Positions 23,380 to 36,600 of a stretch of 64,000 bases of DNA are shown one piece after another (position 1 is the first letter of the stretch; every line of letters begins with the position of its first letter). The notes beneath the pieces were generated by a model, which worked only from the letters and a program-made list of their open reading frames with translations, was not told where the DNA came from and did no database searches. The stretch covers positions 1,116,001-1,180,000 of the forward strand of contig WION01000005.1 of NCBI GenBank assembly GCA_015039365.1, written 5' to 3'. The position numbers and the translations under genes are program-made. This DNA is from Amanita rubescens. Taxonomy: Eukaryota > Basidiomycota > Agaricomycetes > Agaricales > Amanitaceae.

Positions 23380-23479
23380 CGAGATTCAAGAACAGGAAGT
23401 TGCAAGTCGAGGAGGTTGGCTATTGTCGATAGAATGAACACAAGGAATCCGACCATGGACTAAAGTGGACAACGGGCGC

Positions 23480-23905
23480 CTACTATTTTTATCGGATAAC
23501 CCGTGACCAGGACCTCAGTCGTTACAAACAGCCTTGGCGTACTTCATGCCCGTCCGTCGACTTGGCGGGTATTGATTGACATCATCACGGTGTCCATGTT
23601 CTCAGAGGCAACCACCACTATCAAGTGTTGGCAAGAACATCACCTTGGTTACAACTCTTCCGCGTGCTTTCTCACTTCTGCAGCACGACGTAACACGTTC
23701 CACTTCCTCCTGCTCTTCTCTTCCTCCGCGTGCATTCCCTCCTCTTCGCCTGCTATATAGCCTTCCAAACATGTCTGTTATGCGGGTTATTAATAAGATT
23801 ATCAATCTGCCAAAAATCATTCACGTTAGACCCGTCCTCGCCCCAGACCACCAAAAAAAACTGCACCTCCTGATCAAAGTAGTTCCACATTCGGTCAAAT
23901 CAACA
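23480..23905 (-). pseudogene. End of a neighbouring gene carried along with NLR A
   Basis: The minus-strand sequence matches, with substitutions, the region just upstream of NLR copy C (about 60565-60960). It includes a translation IDNLINNPHNRHVWKAI followed by a stop, where the copy C side reads IDNLINNSHNKYIWEAKEQA. Homology stops near 23905, so only the last part of the upstream gene is present. It marks one edge of a segmental duplication. The shared stretch near 23480-23510 (reading GGCGCCTACTATTTTTATC) also precedes copy B and probably belongs to the NLR promoter. Confidence 0.65.
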
Positions 23906-24346
23906 ACTCTTCAAAACGGACGTCTTCCCACAGATACCTTCTTCTACAGTATGACACGAACATCGCGTGTAAGTGATATTTTTTATTTCACAAGGGGGAT
24001 AGGCGCACCAACAGGGCTCTATTCCCCGACTTACGGCAGTTAATGACGAGTTCACGAGCGAGACAATCTTCGGCATAACGGACACGATCGGCCGACTCAG
24101 GGGATGGGTGTTGCTGATTCCTGCGCTTCAACGAATTTGTGGATTCGAAAGCGATCAGGCCGTTGGCCGCACATGCCGGGATGTTTGGTATTGTTAGAAC
24201 GCGAGAAATTGCCTCCGCTTCTGGCTCCGCCAGAGCCGGCCCGAACATTTGGCAAGGTCAACGCGCCAAAAATCATTTTATGGGTTATCATAATACCGTT
24301 CAAGTTCTTGCCCTTTATAAATCCTAGTACAAGTCACTATGGACGC
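23906..24346. other. Intergenic, nothing recognised
   Basis: Lies between the duplicated NLR A upstream block and the 3' end of the reductase gene. Short frames on both strands show no motif. Confidence 0.4.
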
Positions 24347-27300
24347 TTAACCAAATGCTCCAACGGATTGCCAGTAAATTATCTGTTGGAGGAGGTACTT
24401 CCTATCAAAAGAACCAATGGTCGTCATCAGTGTGATGGATTCTTTCCCAGCTTTCGCACTATCCAAGACGACTTCCCCAGTGGCCAACCTCAGGAAATCC
24501 TTCTGGAAAAACGACAACAGCGGGTATGCTGCGTTTCTTTGTGGGTCCGTTCCCAAGGCGCGTATCTGTCCTAACCATGTCGAATAGTCAACTAGGGCAA
24601 CTTCCTGCCGAAGAGAATCCCGGAGTATCGACGTGATAGCTTCCATGAGGTCCTTCCATGACTGACGAAAGGGATTCTCAACGTGGTACACGTTTAGAAA
24701 TCGCTTGGAGAACAGCAGCTCGGTGATGCTGGAAGCCGCACAATTCAGGGGGATCCACGAGTAAGACTGGCGCGATGCTCATGAGAGCGTAATCCGGAGA
24801 CGGGGAAAGGTCGACGTACCCCTGGTAGACGAGGAAGGGTTTTCGTCACGCAGGACATTCGCATCATGACAGGAAAATGTTCGCGTTCATTCCAAATGCC
24901 AGATCTCTCGGAACCTGACATTTGCCCTATTCTTGCTGAGCAACACCGTAATTTGGTACCGTACATCCTCGTTGCCGACATCAGCAGTTGTTCGCAAACC
25001 CACTTGGCCTCTGCGTATCCCATTTCAGCTGTGTATACAGGTCCGAATGGGCGCTCTGGTACTTTCTGAGGACCGTTGGAGTTGAGCCGTGGATAGTTTG
25101 CCACAACAGCGATGGACGAAGCAAACATGAATCGAATAGGATTTCTGTTCACCCTCCGCGAGGCACTTTCCAAAGCGACCCGTATAAGATTAACAAGGAC
25201 TCTTATATGGGGTTCGAAAGATGACAAGGACCAGCTGAAATTAACGGGCCAGGCGTTGTGAATGACGTGCGTCACATCGAGTAACTGCCCGGCCGCTTTC
25301 GGTTCAAGTCCGAGACCATCTTGGCTAGGGTTGCATTCGTACAGGGTGATCTTAGACCACTCGTACTTGGACAGAGAAATGTCGTGCTTCTTCAGTTGCT
25401 CCAGTTGCCTGGCTCTGAGGCTTATTGGTCCAGATCTGTTTAAGCAAATGATGCTGGTCACATCAGGATCCCGAGCTAAGCGCGCCAACAGGAAGCATCC
25501 GAGGTTACCAGTCGACCCGGTCAAGAGGACCACATTCTTATTTTCGGAATCGCATGATTGCCTCGACCGAGACCTAGCAAGATCCGTAATATCATGAAAA
25601 CTTGCTAAAACGGACATGTATTTCGTCGCCATGGCCTCCATTGCTGCTATTCTGTGTTCTTCCCGCGAAAGAGTGGTCGAGAAGTTGGCTTGGGATGCGT
25701 GGCTTCTATAGGACAAGGCCGCACATAACTTGTCGACAGAAGGATTGGCGAAAACAACGTCCGTTGCGACGTGCAAGGCGCTCTCCGTTAACCCCAGCCG
25801 GCCGAGCAATGCTCTTCGAAGTCGCGCGGCTTGTAGACTGTCCATCCCGGCATCAAAGAAGTCTGCGTTATCATCTTCCAGGAAAACGCCAAGTTCCCGA
25901 ATATGTTCATTAATCATCGACCGTAGCCCTCCTTGCGTCATAGATACCGGTGAACATCTCGTGACCTCCAACCTCTCGTAACACTTCTTTATGTCTTTCT
26001 CAAACGAAGCATAGTTTTCCTTTCGTGCCAGACTGCCTTTATCCGTTTTCCTCAGAGGCCTGTCATCTTCCATCGTTAGTACGACCATCTCCGGCGCGAC
26101 TTTTGCGTGGCCCTCGACACAATCATTCCCTCTCTGGATATAAACATCTAATCCCAGACGAGCGATAAACGCTAGTACCTCCTGCTGTATATCCAAATTA
26201 ACGCAGGGAGGGACAACACCTTTGTTTATCTCAATAATGACGCCTAGCTCAAATTTTCCGTCTCCAAATGCCAACACGTCCTTGACGCGAGGATGTTTAG
26301 AAATCTCTCTCTCCAGTGTACCCGGTCGGACCTTTTCGCCCGTCGCCAGGACTATGAGATCATCGGCCCTACCCAGAATTTTGAACTGCTTGCGATTTAT
26401 AGGGTTCAACGCAAGAAGGTCTTGGACGACATACGGTTCCTTCCAACCAGGTGCTCTGCCGATTAGCTGTAAGGTATCTTCTTTCGCGATGAATGCAAGG
26501 CTCGTATCTGCGCGCGGTACAAGATAACACCCGTCGTATTCTCTCGGTGGATGCTCTATAGGCGCAATCGGTCCTATTTCCGTCGTACCTTTCGTCTCAG
26601 TCTTAGAGCCGGAACCGATAGCAAAGGAAGATTTGAAACATACCCCAATGGTTTAAAAATTTGACCTTGGCTCGAACAAGTTCTTGAATCACCGACTCCT
26701 TCATCGGTGCTCCACCGATGGCTAGGATTTCCAGTTGGCGCAACATTGCTAAGCCGTCGGCTTCCCGATTCCGCAAAATATCCTGGACGATTGAAGGCAC
26801 GGTTAACATATACCGGGCACCCGTTACTCGTAAAGTCGTCATGGTAGACCGCGCTGTCGGAATTGTGGAAGAGGACAATAGAACAAATGGTAACCCAATA
26901 GAAAGCGAGAGACACGGTGCTAAGAGACCGAAGCCCTGTTAGAACGATCAGTCACCAAGGCTTATCATGAAGAAGGAATACGAACGTGATAAAGTGGTAA
27001 TGTGGAAACGTTAAATCGAAATGGATTCTTTGGCGGAGGAAGCCTATGACATGTCGCATACAACAAAACATAGGCTTGTGCATGGAAAATGGGCTTCGGA
27101 AGGCCTGTGGTTCCAGATGTGTGCAAGATAATGGCATCCAGATCGTCGCGTCCGTAGGCAGAGTAGACTGGCGGGACCTTGATAAGCACCCCCTGCTGTT
27201 TATCAAAATCAAAGAAGGTGGGCGCGTCGATGAATTTGATATTATCATCTGCGAATGTGAGTGAACGAGCCCCTTCAGCCGTCCGCGCAAGTTGAACACT

Positions 27301-27835
27301 AGTGAGAATAGTCGAAGTCCGCGTTTCCCGCAACAAGTGAGCAACGGACGCCGCGGGAAGACGAGCAGACAAGATGAGCACCTAGACACTCGGCAACGAC
27401 ATGTCAGGATATCAATTGCGCAAGCCAGCTATTACTCACCGGTGTCCCAATACGTAGAAGAGCGGCCATATACATGAAAATGGTAACATCACTACTAAGG
27501 AAGATCGCCACAGGAGGAATCTGATTAATGCGGCGCGTGCGGCCGGCTGTGGCACCAGAGTTAACCAACCATGCTGAAGCCCGTTCGATGATGCGTCGAA
27601 GCTGTGCGAAGGTAATCTCACAAAAGGACAAGTCGCCGCCCGAGTCCCTTGAAATCACCCCGCAGTCAGCACCTTTCTCTCGAGCCTGAAGACCGAATAT
27701 ATGCTCTGGATTATGTTTTGCGGCAAAGTCTATAAGCTCTGGAAGCGTGTTCACACCGTCAGGCCAATCATCGCCGTAGCCGAGATTAATACGAGGACGA
27801 ATGAAGGTGGTGACTGGCTGGGGAACAAGCGACAT
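24347..27835 (-). CDS. NRPS-like carboxylate reductase (A-T-R)
   Basis: Five exons (27440-27835, 26986-27381, 26644-26935, 24820-26588, 24347-24766) give 1,090 aa without a phase error. The adenylation domain (about 1-520) has A3 LHTSGTTGLPKP, A5 NHWGTTEIGP and A7 KQFKILGRADD. The carrier domain (about 590-670) has the phosphopantetheine site DSLQ in FFDAGMDSLQAARLR. The C-terminal reductase (about 700-1090) has the Rossmann start VVLLTGSTGNLGCFLL and Tyr/Lys pair in YAEAKWVCE. Such enzymes activate a carboxylic acid with ATP, bind it as thioester and release it as aldehyde or alcohol using NAD(P)H. Length fits aryl-acid/CAR-like A-T-R enzymes and is shorter than the lysine enzyme Lys2. The substrate cannot be read from the sequence. 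It stands alone, without other secondary-metabolism genes nearby. Confidence 0.88.
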
Positions 27836-28984
27836 AGGTCGGTCACTATTGTTAGCTGGACAGCTCCTTTGTAGCTCAATTTAAACAGGCCGCCTTTCTC
27901 CTCAGGAGTCTAATAAAGAAGCGGATAAGAGATATGAATCCAGTGGGAACAGGAGTCGTCCCGCGAAAGCCTTCTCTGTTGGACGCTAACCGCAACTATC
28001 AATTCGGATGCCGGCATAGTCGCACTTGGCGCGGCATGTTCAGACCAGTCTGACCAGAATGTTTACTTCAGGCTCGACTCGAACCTGTCTCCCACTCACA
28101 ATAACCTCATGAAACTACGATATTTCAATGACTACCCAGCCAAGTACTTTTCGTGTATGCGTGCAAGGTTGTAGGCCATGAAATGATATCTATATAAATC
28201 CAATGTAAACGCCGCGAAGTTGGAATGCCACACATGCCTCCTCAAGGACAAATACTAGGGTAATCAACAGCTCTTCTCTAACCCGACGCCACCGACATTA
28301 ACCAGAAGACTCATTAAACTAAGCTCAATCCTAACATGTATGCGCATTGACTACCCACACCGCCATTCCCGGACCTCTTGGTAAGTCAACAATACCCGAA
28401 ATCGCGCTAGGCGTGGTCAGGATTAAATACCTGCTTATTATGACACCCGGACTTGGCGCAAGGTGACCCAGACTAGGAGCAAGTAAATACCAGTGTCCTT
28501 GGTTCCGGTTCTAGCACCGATGATATTTGTCGATGGCACGCCTGCAGGCTTCTCCGCATTACTTTCGCCGTCTTACTTACTCATGTGCGCGCCGCATTTA
28601 TAGGCAAGAAGAGGGTGATATCTCAGATTAGGATGCGGTAAACCCAGAGCGAAAGGCCGACCCTCAGCATACGATTCAATGGAGCACGGGATGCCAATTC
28701 CATTGGTCAAGTAAGAAGTAGGTGATTAATTGATCGGCGGACCGTGCTTATTATTTGAAGTTACCTTTGGCATGTTATCAAACTACGTATATCGTCATAC
28801 GGCAGCGCAATCAGAACACCAAATCATAGCCACGAGCATGCATGTAAAATTGCTCAGTGAGATATCTTCTACGTAACTAAATATGCATGAGTCTAAGTTT
28901 CTTGGTATCCATTGTCCCAAATGCAAAATGCCAAAAGCCCGCGAACAAAGCAAATACACCAGGAGAAATGATGATTCCCGAAGT
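27836..28984. promoter_or_regulatory. Intergenic region holding the reductase promoter
   Basis: About 1.1 kb without a recognisable gene. It must contain the promoter of the minus-strand reductase and the 3' end of the antiporter gene. I see no distinct repeats or factor sites. Confidence 0.35.
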
Positions 28985-31888
28985 TCACGATCTAGTGTTA
29001 TTTCCACCTGCGCTCACTCCATTCCTCGCGCTCGCACTACCCCCACCCGGACTTGATCCTCCATCTAAGATAATAGCAGCTCTGCTCCGCGGTGACTCGA
29101 GTTCTTCATCTCCTCTCAATGTCACATCAACCTGAGACACCGCCAAAGAGCGCGATGCACTGCCCGGCCTGCTCACACTTTCGTCGATAAACCTCACCGA
29201 CCGCGGTGGTGAGTCATCCCTCGCTTTCGACAACACTCTGATGCTCTGTATCCGATGATTCCGCGGGTGCCCTTCTCCAATTGCGTACTTGGGAGAAGAA
29301 GAACCCTTTGCGTGCCACGGTGCACCAGGGTAACGCAACTGCGCACTAGAAGGGCCACTTCTACCCCGACCGTCGTCGTCGTCGGAAGGGGGTCTGTTAA
29401 TAAAGCTCACTGGCTGAGAATGCGTTCTCCTCAGCGGAGCTCGCTTCCCCTTCCGTGAGGACCCAAAGAGTCCTGCGACTCGAAGACCACCCGGCTTGGT
29501 CTTCCCGGATTTCTTCCGCGCATCAGAACTGCTCGCGACTGGTGGCGTTGATGCAGAACTTTCAGCCTGCTCTTCGTCGTTACTGTAATCTGACGCCCAG
29601 TCCTCTACTCGCTCGCCAGCCAGCTTTTGAGTTTTTTGTGGGGTTCCACCCTTCGGCGCCTCTGTTTTCTGGGCTGTGTCTGTTGCTCTGCCAGCGAGAC
29701 TGCTAAGAGACCAGCCACTAGATCGCCGTCTAAGTTCGGGGTCATCCTCTTCTCGAACTTCCACTTCAACCTATTAGTGCGCCAAGTGAGCCACCTCGAT
29801 CTCATCAAAAATCAAAATACTTACATCATCTCCGGGACCCTCTCGCCTCTCAATGATTCTACGATGGGGCTCCTGCCACTCCATCACTTTTTCCGTACCG
29901 TCCGGCGGGACTTCTTTTCTGCTATCAATCTCCTCCCCGTCTTCCTTCTCCGTAAGACCGTCTTCGTCCATTGGCGACTTCTTAAGCGTTGCCCCGGAGC
30001 TAGTCGTAGAAGCCCGCTTAGTAGATGTTTCCACTTCTACCTTTTCATCCGCCGCCAACCTGCCTTCTTCCATCGCACTATCTCTATTAATCACGATATT
30101 CGCAGCGCCGCGTTCCACAAGCCGAGTTTGGTTGGTCCAGTCTGGTGGAGCGTGACGAGACCAGGTTCTCGAGACGGAGCGTACCCTTCGTCCTAGGGAG
30201 AATGAGGGTATGGATAGGCCGTGGATGACGATGGAACAGAGGACCATAAATGCTACTATGGGTTGAATCGTTTTCGCCAAGACCTGACCGTGGGGGTTCA
30301 GGTTTCCAGAAGCTTCGGCGTCTTGGAGTATCTGAGCGGCCAGCGTCGAGATGAATACACCGCCTATATCAAAGGCCGTCTGTGTGTGAAAAGGAGGAAA
30401 AGAGATTAGAGGACTACACGCACCGACTCCCATGGGTCCAAAGTGACCGCTGAAGATTGCCTCTCGGATGGACTTCACGTCCGGTATCCACCTGTACAGA
30501 AGCACCATTACAGGAAGCCTTTTCAGCAGCAATACGAGTATGGCCACAACAATGAGCCGCCACACGCTGAGCGTCAATGTATGATCGTTGAATTTGTCAA
30601 AAGGCATCCACGCCCCGACGAACACAAATGCTGCAATGTTGAACAGCAGATCAATAACGGAGCTAAAATTGGACTCTTCAGTTTGGCGATTGAAAAATCC
30701 GTCCCATGCAAATGTAGTACCGCATGCGAAAGAGGCCAACAGATCATCCACGCCGAGTAATGTGCATGTGCCGACCGTCAACATCGCCAGTGATACGTAT
30801 TGAGCGACGTAGGAGTGTCTGTCGATCAGGTCGTAGCGTTGGCAAAATTTCATGAGGTGTCGGAAGCCGTAACCGAGGAGCACACCAATGACAGTGCCAA
30901 GAATGATTTGATCTGAGAGTATTATTACTAGTGTCGGCCAATGAAAGCGAGCGACTTACAGAGCCATAGGAGGAGGAACCAATCGCGCACTGCGACATGT
31001 ATACCGGAGTCAATAATGAGGTACAGTGAGATGTAGAGGAACGGGAATGCGGCCCCGTCGTTGCATCCCGATTCTGCGGCGAGCAAATGTCTAATGTGAG
31101 CCGGCACATGTTTGTCCGCCCATTTACCACCGACGACAGCCGCTGCGAGAATAGGGATCAGTCGGTGTAAGGCAAGGCAGCTACCGCCAAACTGCATAAA
31201 AAGGTGAGGCCCGGTATGAGCGCATATATGAGCGCGGCGGAAACAAACCAACCCTAGATTTTTTTAGAGAACGATTAATCTCGCATACACCGGCGAGGCA
31301 GGGCCAAGACTCACCCAAGTCATGACCGGAACAAGTAGGAAAAATAGACTTTTCCAGTGTTTAACCATGTAAGCTTTAGGCAACTCCACTCCGATGGCAA
31401 AGACACCGATAGCCAAGACTACACGTGTGAACTCGAGCGTGATATTATTCAGTACGACGTCGGAGCCTCCACCCCATGACCGAGGATTGAAAATGTTGGC
31501 CCCATAGGGACCTCACGATCAAAGTCAGGTCTCGCATATGGTGCATAGTGCGGCCTCCACGTACCGATAATGACACCAAAAAGAAAAGCCCAATTAGCTT
31601 CGCCGATGTAAAGCTACATAGTGTTATGAGCGCCTCGGATGTCCCAGGTCTAACAAGGTTAAGAAATACCTTTTCTCGTAATAATAACGAAAACATGCCA
31701 AACTAGATGGTTTGAGCATCGAAAAAAAGCAAAGCCGGGGAATCGGAGAATGCTTACCAGCACTACGAAGCCTCCGAGACTTAGGTAGGCGACGTGAGGG
31801 GTCGTGACTGAAAACTACGAAGCATTCCTCTTCAGTTTTTGCGAGAATACATCATTGTCAGCAGTATACTTACTGGGTTAAATTCCAT
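28985..31888 (-). CDS. NHA1: Plasma-membrane Na+/H+ antiporter, NHA1/SOD2 type
   Basis: The first exons are tiny: MEFNP, then SVTTPHVAYLSLGGFVVL, FGMFSLLLREK, LYIGEANWAFLFGVIIG and a long one with GPYGANIFNPRSWG. About twelve hydrophobic segments follow. The CPA1 motif with the ion-binding ND pair is in AAESGCNDGAAFPFLY, followed by DDLLASFACGTTFAWDGFF and HFGPMGVGA. After about residue 450 comes a long hydrophilic cytosolic tail (29764 to 28985), Ser/Arg-rich, as in yeast Nha1. The protein should export Na+/Li+/K+ in exchange for protons. Oddity: in the conserved TPTDP loop (about 31155-31185) the frame breaks twice by one base each; translated piecewise, the motif CLTPTDP is still there. 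This is either decay or sequence error. Start chosen at the ATG preceding the first in-phase intron. Confidence 0.8.
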
Positions 31889-33673
31889 GCTGTCATAAAG
31901 CGTGTTTCTCGTAGCGGTTCCAGAATAGAAAGAGGACCCGGGTAATTAGGGGCAGGCCACAGTCGCTAAAAATCCCTGGTTTGAGCTTTTAAGCGCTCAG
32001 GGAAAGGAAAAGGAGCGTTGGATGCAGAGCGAAGAAGGTGACTGAATAAATAACAAAGTGGCCCAGTCCGGTTTTTTCTTTAATGTTCCTGCCGAGAGTG
32101 TCGTATAGAATGCCGGTGATACACTGGCGGCCAGATCGGGTTATGACTCAAGTCCATTTTTGGAAGTCCCTCTTCCCTATTCAGGTACATGCGCTCGTGG
32201 ACTTGATAGGAAGTTTTGGTATTATCCGTGGGAAAGGTACCTTACTCAAACTGCCACGTGCTATAGGGCCGTAAATTATACGTCTTGTGCCACCCCTCTA
32301 TTACACCACTAAAACAGTTAACAGACACCGCTGCGATAGCTGCATGGTACAACCAAACTTGAAACAAAGGGATGATCCACCGGAAAGCGCCCAAAGTGAT
32401 CCCCAATCAAGATTCACAAACTTGGCCCGTCACGGTTTCATGTTCCTTTTTAGATCCCTGTTCCTCTCTCGGACTCTCCACCACACAGAACTGGATGCGA
32501 CCGGCTATTCGGACCTAGCCTACGGTTCTAGTCTACCCTAGAATCGATTGCATACAATTCATAAAAGTCAAGATACAAAAACGCACAAAGCAACGTACAC
32601 GATACCCGCAAACGGCACGCAACCCCCCTCCACTTCACACACTTTGTCGCTGCTTACAGTAAGTTTTATCATTACTCAATGGACGTACGTCTGAATTGAA
32701 TAGGACTCGATTCTAATTGGGCCTACTAGCTTCTCCCGGCCGCCCTCCGTCAATTTTAGCATACACCGAGGTCGATCAGCTGGGAAGAACATTACGACAG
32801 CGGTCATAGCACGTTCCTTTCTCGAGATGAACGCACCGCCCTTACCATCGCCTAATCTACACGTCTCCGTATCCTTGCTCCTGGGCAGCCGGTACCACTT
32901 AACTCGCTTAATATCCATTATACACAACCCAACGATTACAAATTTCGATCAAATCGCAGCCGATTTCCAGTCCAGGCGACCTACGAGTATTTCACGAACT
33001 TTAGCACCCTCAATTTTACCCGATTCTCCTCCTACTCTTATCATAATAAAATACTACCTTCGACCGCCATAACGCCTCGAGTCGGATCTACACGGAACTG
33101 ATATGTCGTCATTATCAAGGAAACCCACTGTGTGAAGCTTTCCCATGCCGTCCTCGGGCGGTAATTTGATAGCCTCGAGCTTCTCCATTCCTCCCTTCAC
33201 TCATGCTTTCACCCATCGAAGCTGTGACAGCTCCAGACGCTTGATCGGCCTACAAGGCCTAGGAGCGCCACGCAAATGCTACCCCGCTCCACAGTGGGGT
33301 GCCTGCACCAATCCCTGGTGAAGATGTCGCCATTCATAAATGCCAGCACATCCTAGCCCTGTTCCTTGGCATCACGACTTGGTCACTTATGGTCTCGGCT
33401 ATTATATTACAACACGTCAAGTGCACTATCGGCACAAAATATCTGCCACCTGTACCTGTCCTTTTCCCAGATTATCGATTATCCTTCTATCTTATCCCAC
33501 CGTGGTGACTTTGGTTGACATTCTTGTACATAACCACATAGCCAAAAGCACGTCGTACAGCTATTGGCCAATGACCTGCAGAGCAATATATTCAGAATGA
33601 AATTAAGCTTGCGATAACAACTAAGGCACACTTACATTCCACGTATGTCCGGTATCGCACGCCATCCGTGTCT
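31889..33673. other. Long intergenic region
   Basis: About 1.8 kb between the antiporter start and the APC2 end. Several open frames of 60-86 codons exist on both strands, none with a motif, splice continuation or family I recognise. It should contain the NHA1 promoter near 31890-32100. Confidence 0.4.
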
Positions 33674-36600
33674 CTATCGATGGAGCTTCCATATTCCGTC
33701 CCGTACCGTAAGCAGTCCCTCTCTCCTGGCGGCTTCCAAGAACACGCCAAGCTGCTCTATTGTCTGATCATACCCAGGGACTATTCTGAGCATGGATTGT
33801 ATTCTGTCTACCTGGAAGCGCTCCGAGATTCGTAAGCATGCCTTCGATAAACTGTCATCGCGATATGTTTGCCAAGCCATCTAATGGGGAAAATGTATCG
33901 CACCTTCCAATATACTCTCATTTTCTCCGCTTGCTGTTGCTGGGCAGCTTGCTACTGGTGGAACTTCAGGTGTCACGGGAACTATGCCAAGAGTCAGGAG
34001 ATATGACAGCGCATGAAGGAACGTGAACATACCAGCTCTTCTTTCTCTTGGCTCGGCAGAGGGCTCCTCAGCCATCTCCAAAAGACGAAACGTATCCTCG
34101 GTGTCTTCCTTCAGAACACCCAGATCGACCCAAGTGATCAGGGATTTGAGCGCAGCACTCCTATCGACAGATCCAACAGCTTCTATGAGTTCATCCATAG
34201 ACCAGACCGCTGTGATGTGGAACTGTCAGTCATAGTCACGCTATAGTGAACACGATAACAACCCACGCTTTTGAGAGAAGAGCTCAATAAAGGCAGCTTC
34301 CAGTGGAGGCACTGTGGCCTCAATGGTTCGATCACCCAGGTGCAACTCCAGTTGCATCGTACCCAACGGCGGAAGCCATCTGAGTCTTTTGTCTGGTTTA
34401 AACTTTTGGAACTGACGAGCGTATTCATCTTGTAACCTACACCAATTAATCACGATCATCAACAAATCACCAATTTGACTCACTCTTGAAACTGACCGGG
34501 CATAACCAAATCGCCTGTCTTCAGGGTGGGCCAGAATTGACGTGATATTACGGTAGGGTGGACAACGGACTACCATGGGTCAGTATCAATACAATTCGAG
34601 CAAGTGCCAAATGTACGCACCGAATTTTGTGATTGTACATGTGTATCAATACGCTTCGAGTCGGACATATCTTTGAGCATAACTTCGCAAACTTGTAAAG
34701 CTGCTTCCCCAAATCGAATTCTCAGAATCTCAATGTTTTTCCGCTGAAGTCGCCGTCAACATCTGTGCCTCAGTCACAGTCCATGGCAAACGTACCTCCT
34801 TGTCGATCTTCTCGGCATCATTGTCCTGTTACTGCTAATAACCGTTGCGCCAACAAAACTTGCAGCTCCTTGACAAACAGGTCTTTTGAGTCATATATGC
34901 TTACAAGCGTGCTGATGATGTCACTGGGCTTGTTTGTCCTGAACTCTGCAACGAAGGCTAAGAAACTACCATATGGGGTTGATTTCAGTCATACCTGGTC
35001 CAGCGTCGACAGGCTCGGCTCCCAATTTGGATCACTGTAATCATCGATGTCGGTTTGCTGCAGAGGCTGTATTGGCTCGTTCTCATCTATAAGAGAATCG
35101 CCAGTATCATCATCTCCGACCAGGTTCGAGACAATGCAGCGTATTGTGTCTGGTCGCTCCCTGTCTATTTTCAGTATCTACTTTGCAAGGAAATCGATTA
35201 CCTACCGGAGATAACGACGAATGGGATCTGCGATTTTGAATAATAGAACACCCGGAGGATCTACCACTCGTAAACATTTAATAGTAGCAACGTATTGGGA
35301 CAGGATAAGCTTTGTATCAGCTCCAGGGTGAAGAAGTCGTCTACGGTTTCTGATTAAAGCAACGTTAGTTGTGAAGACCTCACGATAAAATATATGCTTA
35401 CGCTTTCCTCAGCGATTGCACCAAGGCCGCTCGCTGATCGACACGCTGCAAGCACTCCTGCAGCCCATGTGAATACATGCGTAATACAAGGGCGTGGGCT
35501 CACTTTCAAATCCTGTAAGGCGCCCATCGAGTCGGGGAAGTCTATGATGATGTCAAATATCTCCTTTGTCCTGTACGATGATTAATACATACACACTATA
35601 CACAAGATTTCCTCTGAGCTGACCGTAAGTCACAAAGCGTTTTATTCATGTGAAACTCGAAGCGAGAGCCAACCCCTTGTAACAGATGCCGGACTTCTTC
35701 CGCTGGGGGGAAAGAATTGACCATAAGCATCGAACGAGAATAAGTGAACGAAGTACGAACTCGTTTGTGCATGCCGAGCGTAAGTGACAAGCATCCATGG
35801 GATCATTTTATCCGCCATCCAATTTTTTAGGTCCGCCAATACGGGTTTCGCCCATTGCCCTGCACAGGTTGAGAGGACATGCGCTTCTATATGCTCATAA
35901 CCGACGCTAGCGATGATCGAATCATATCGATCCATCAAGCCAAGCATTTCGGCTGCATTCCAAAATTGCTCGCTGGAAGCGATGTTTATTTTGGCATCCG
36001 GGTCCGAGGAGGGGAGAGTTGAGGCGCAAAGAGCTTTGAAGGCAGGGGGGAATGTAGGTGGCAGGATTGAATATAGGTTGGTTTGAAATTTTAAGGTATA
36101 TGCGGATAAACATATGTTTCCTAGGCTGTCGAAATGATTGATCTCAGTATATGCCCGCAACGACAACGGAAATGAACATACTCTGAAGGTGGGGCCCACG
36201 CCTTGTACCACTCCAACACTTTCATTAGCAACTGGTTTATGACTGCAGGTTCTGATGTCCTCTGCGTTGGTTAATCGATTGGTAGCCTAGAACTGATTAT
36301 GAATTCACGTACATCGTACTCGGACATGTACTGTTGAACATCATGTTCCACTAGATGAAAGCTGCACTGCAAATCGTCTATGCTTGTACGTCATTGGGAA
36401 TAGCCAATCGCTAAACGGTATTATTACTTACTGAGGAACGTTTCCAACTAATGCAGGGCAATCTATGACACCTAATGATAATCTGCAATGCCGCTCTGAA
36501 ATCGTCCACATCTATCTTGCGCATACATCAACTGCTCAGTGCTATGGGAGAAAGAATATTTGGCTTACTATACGTATTGGATCCCGTAGCGGGTGAGTTT

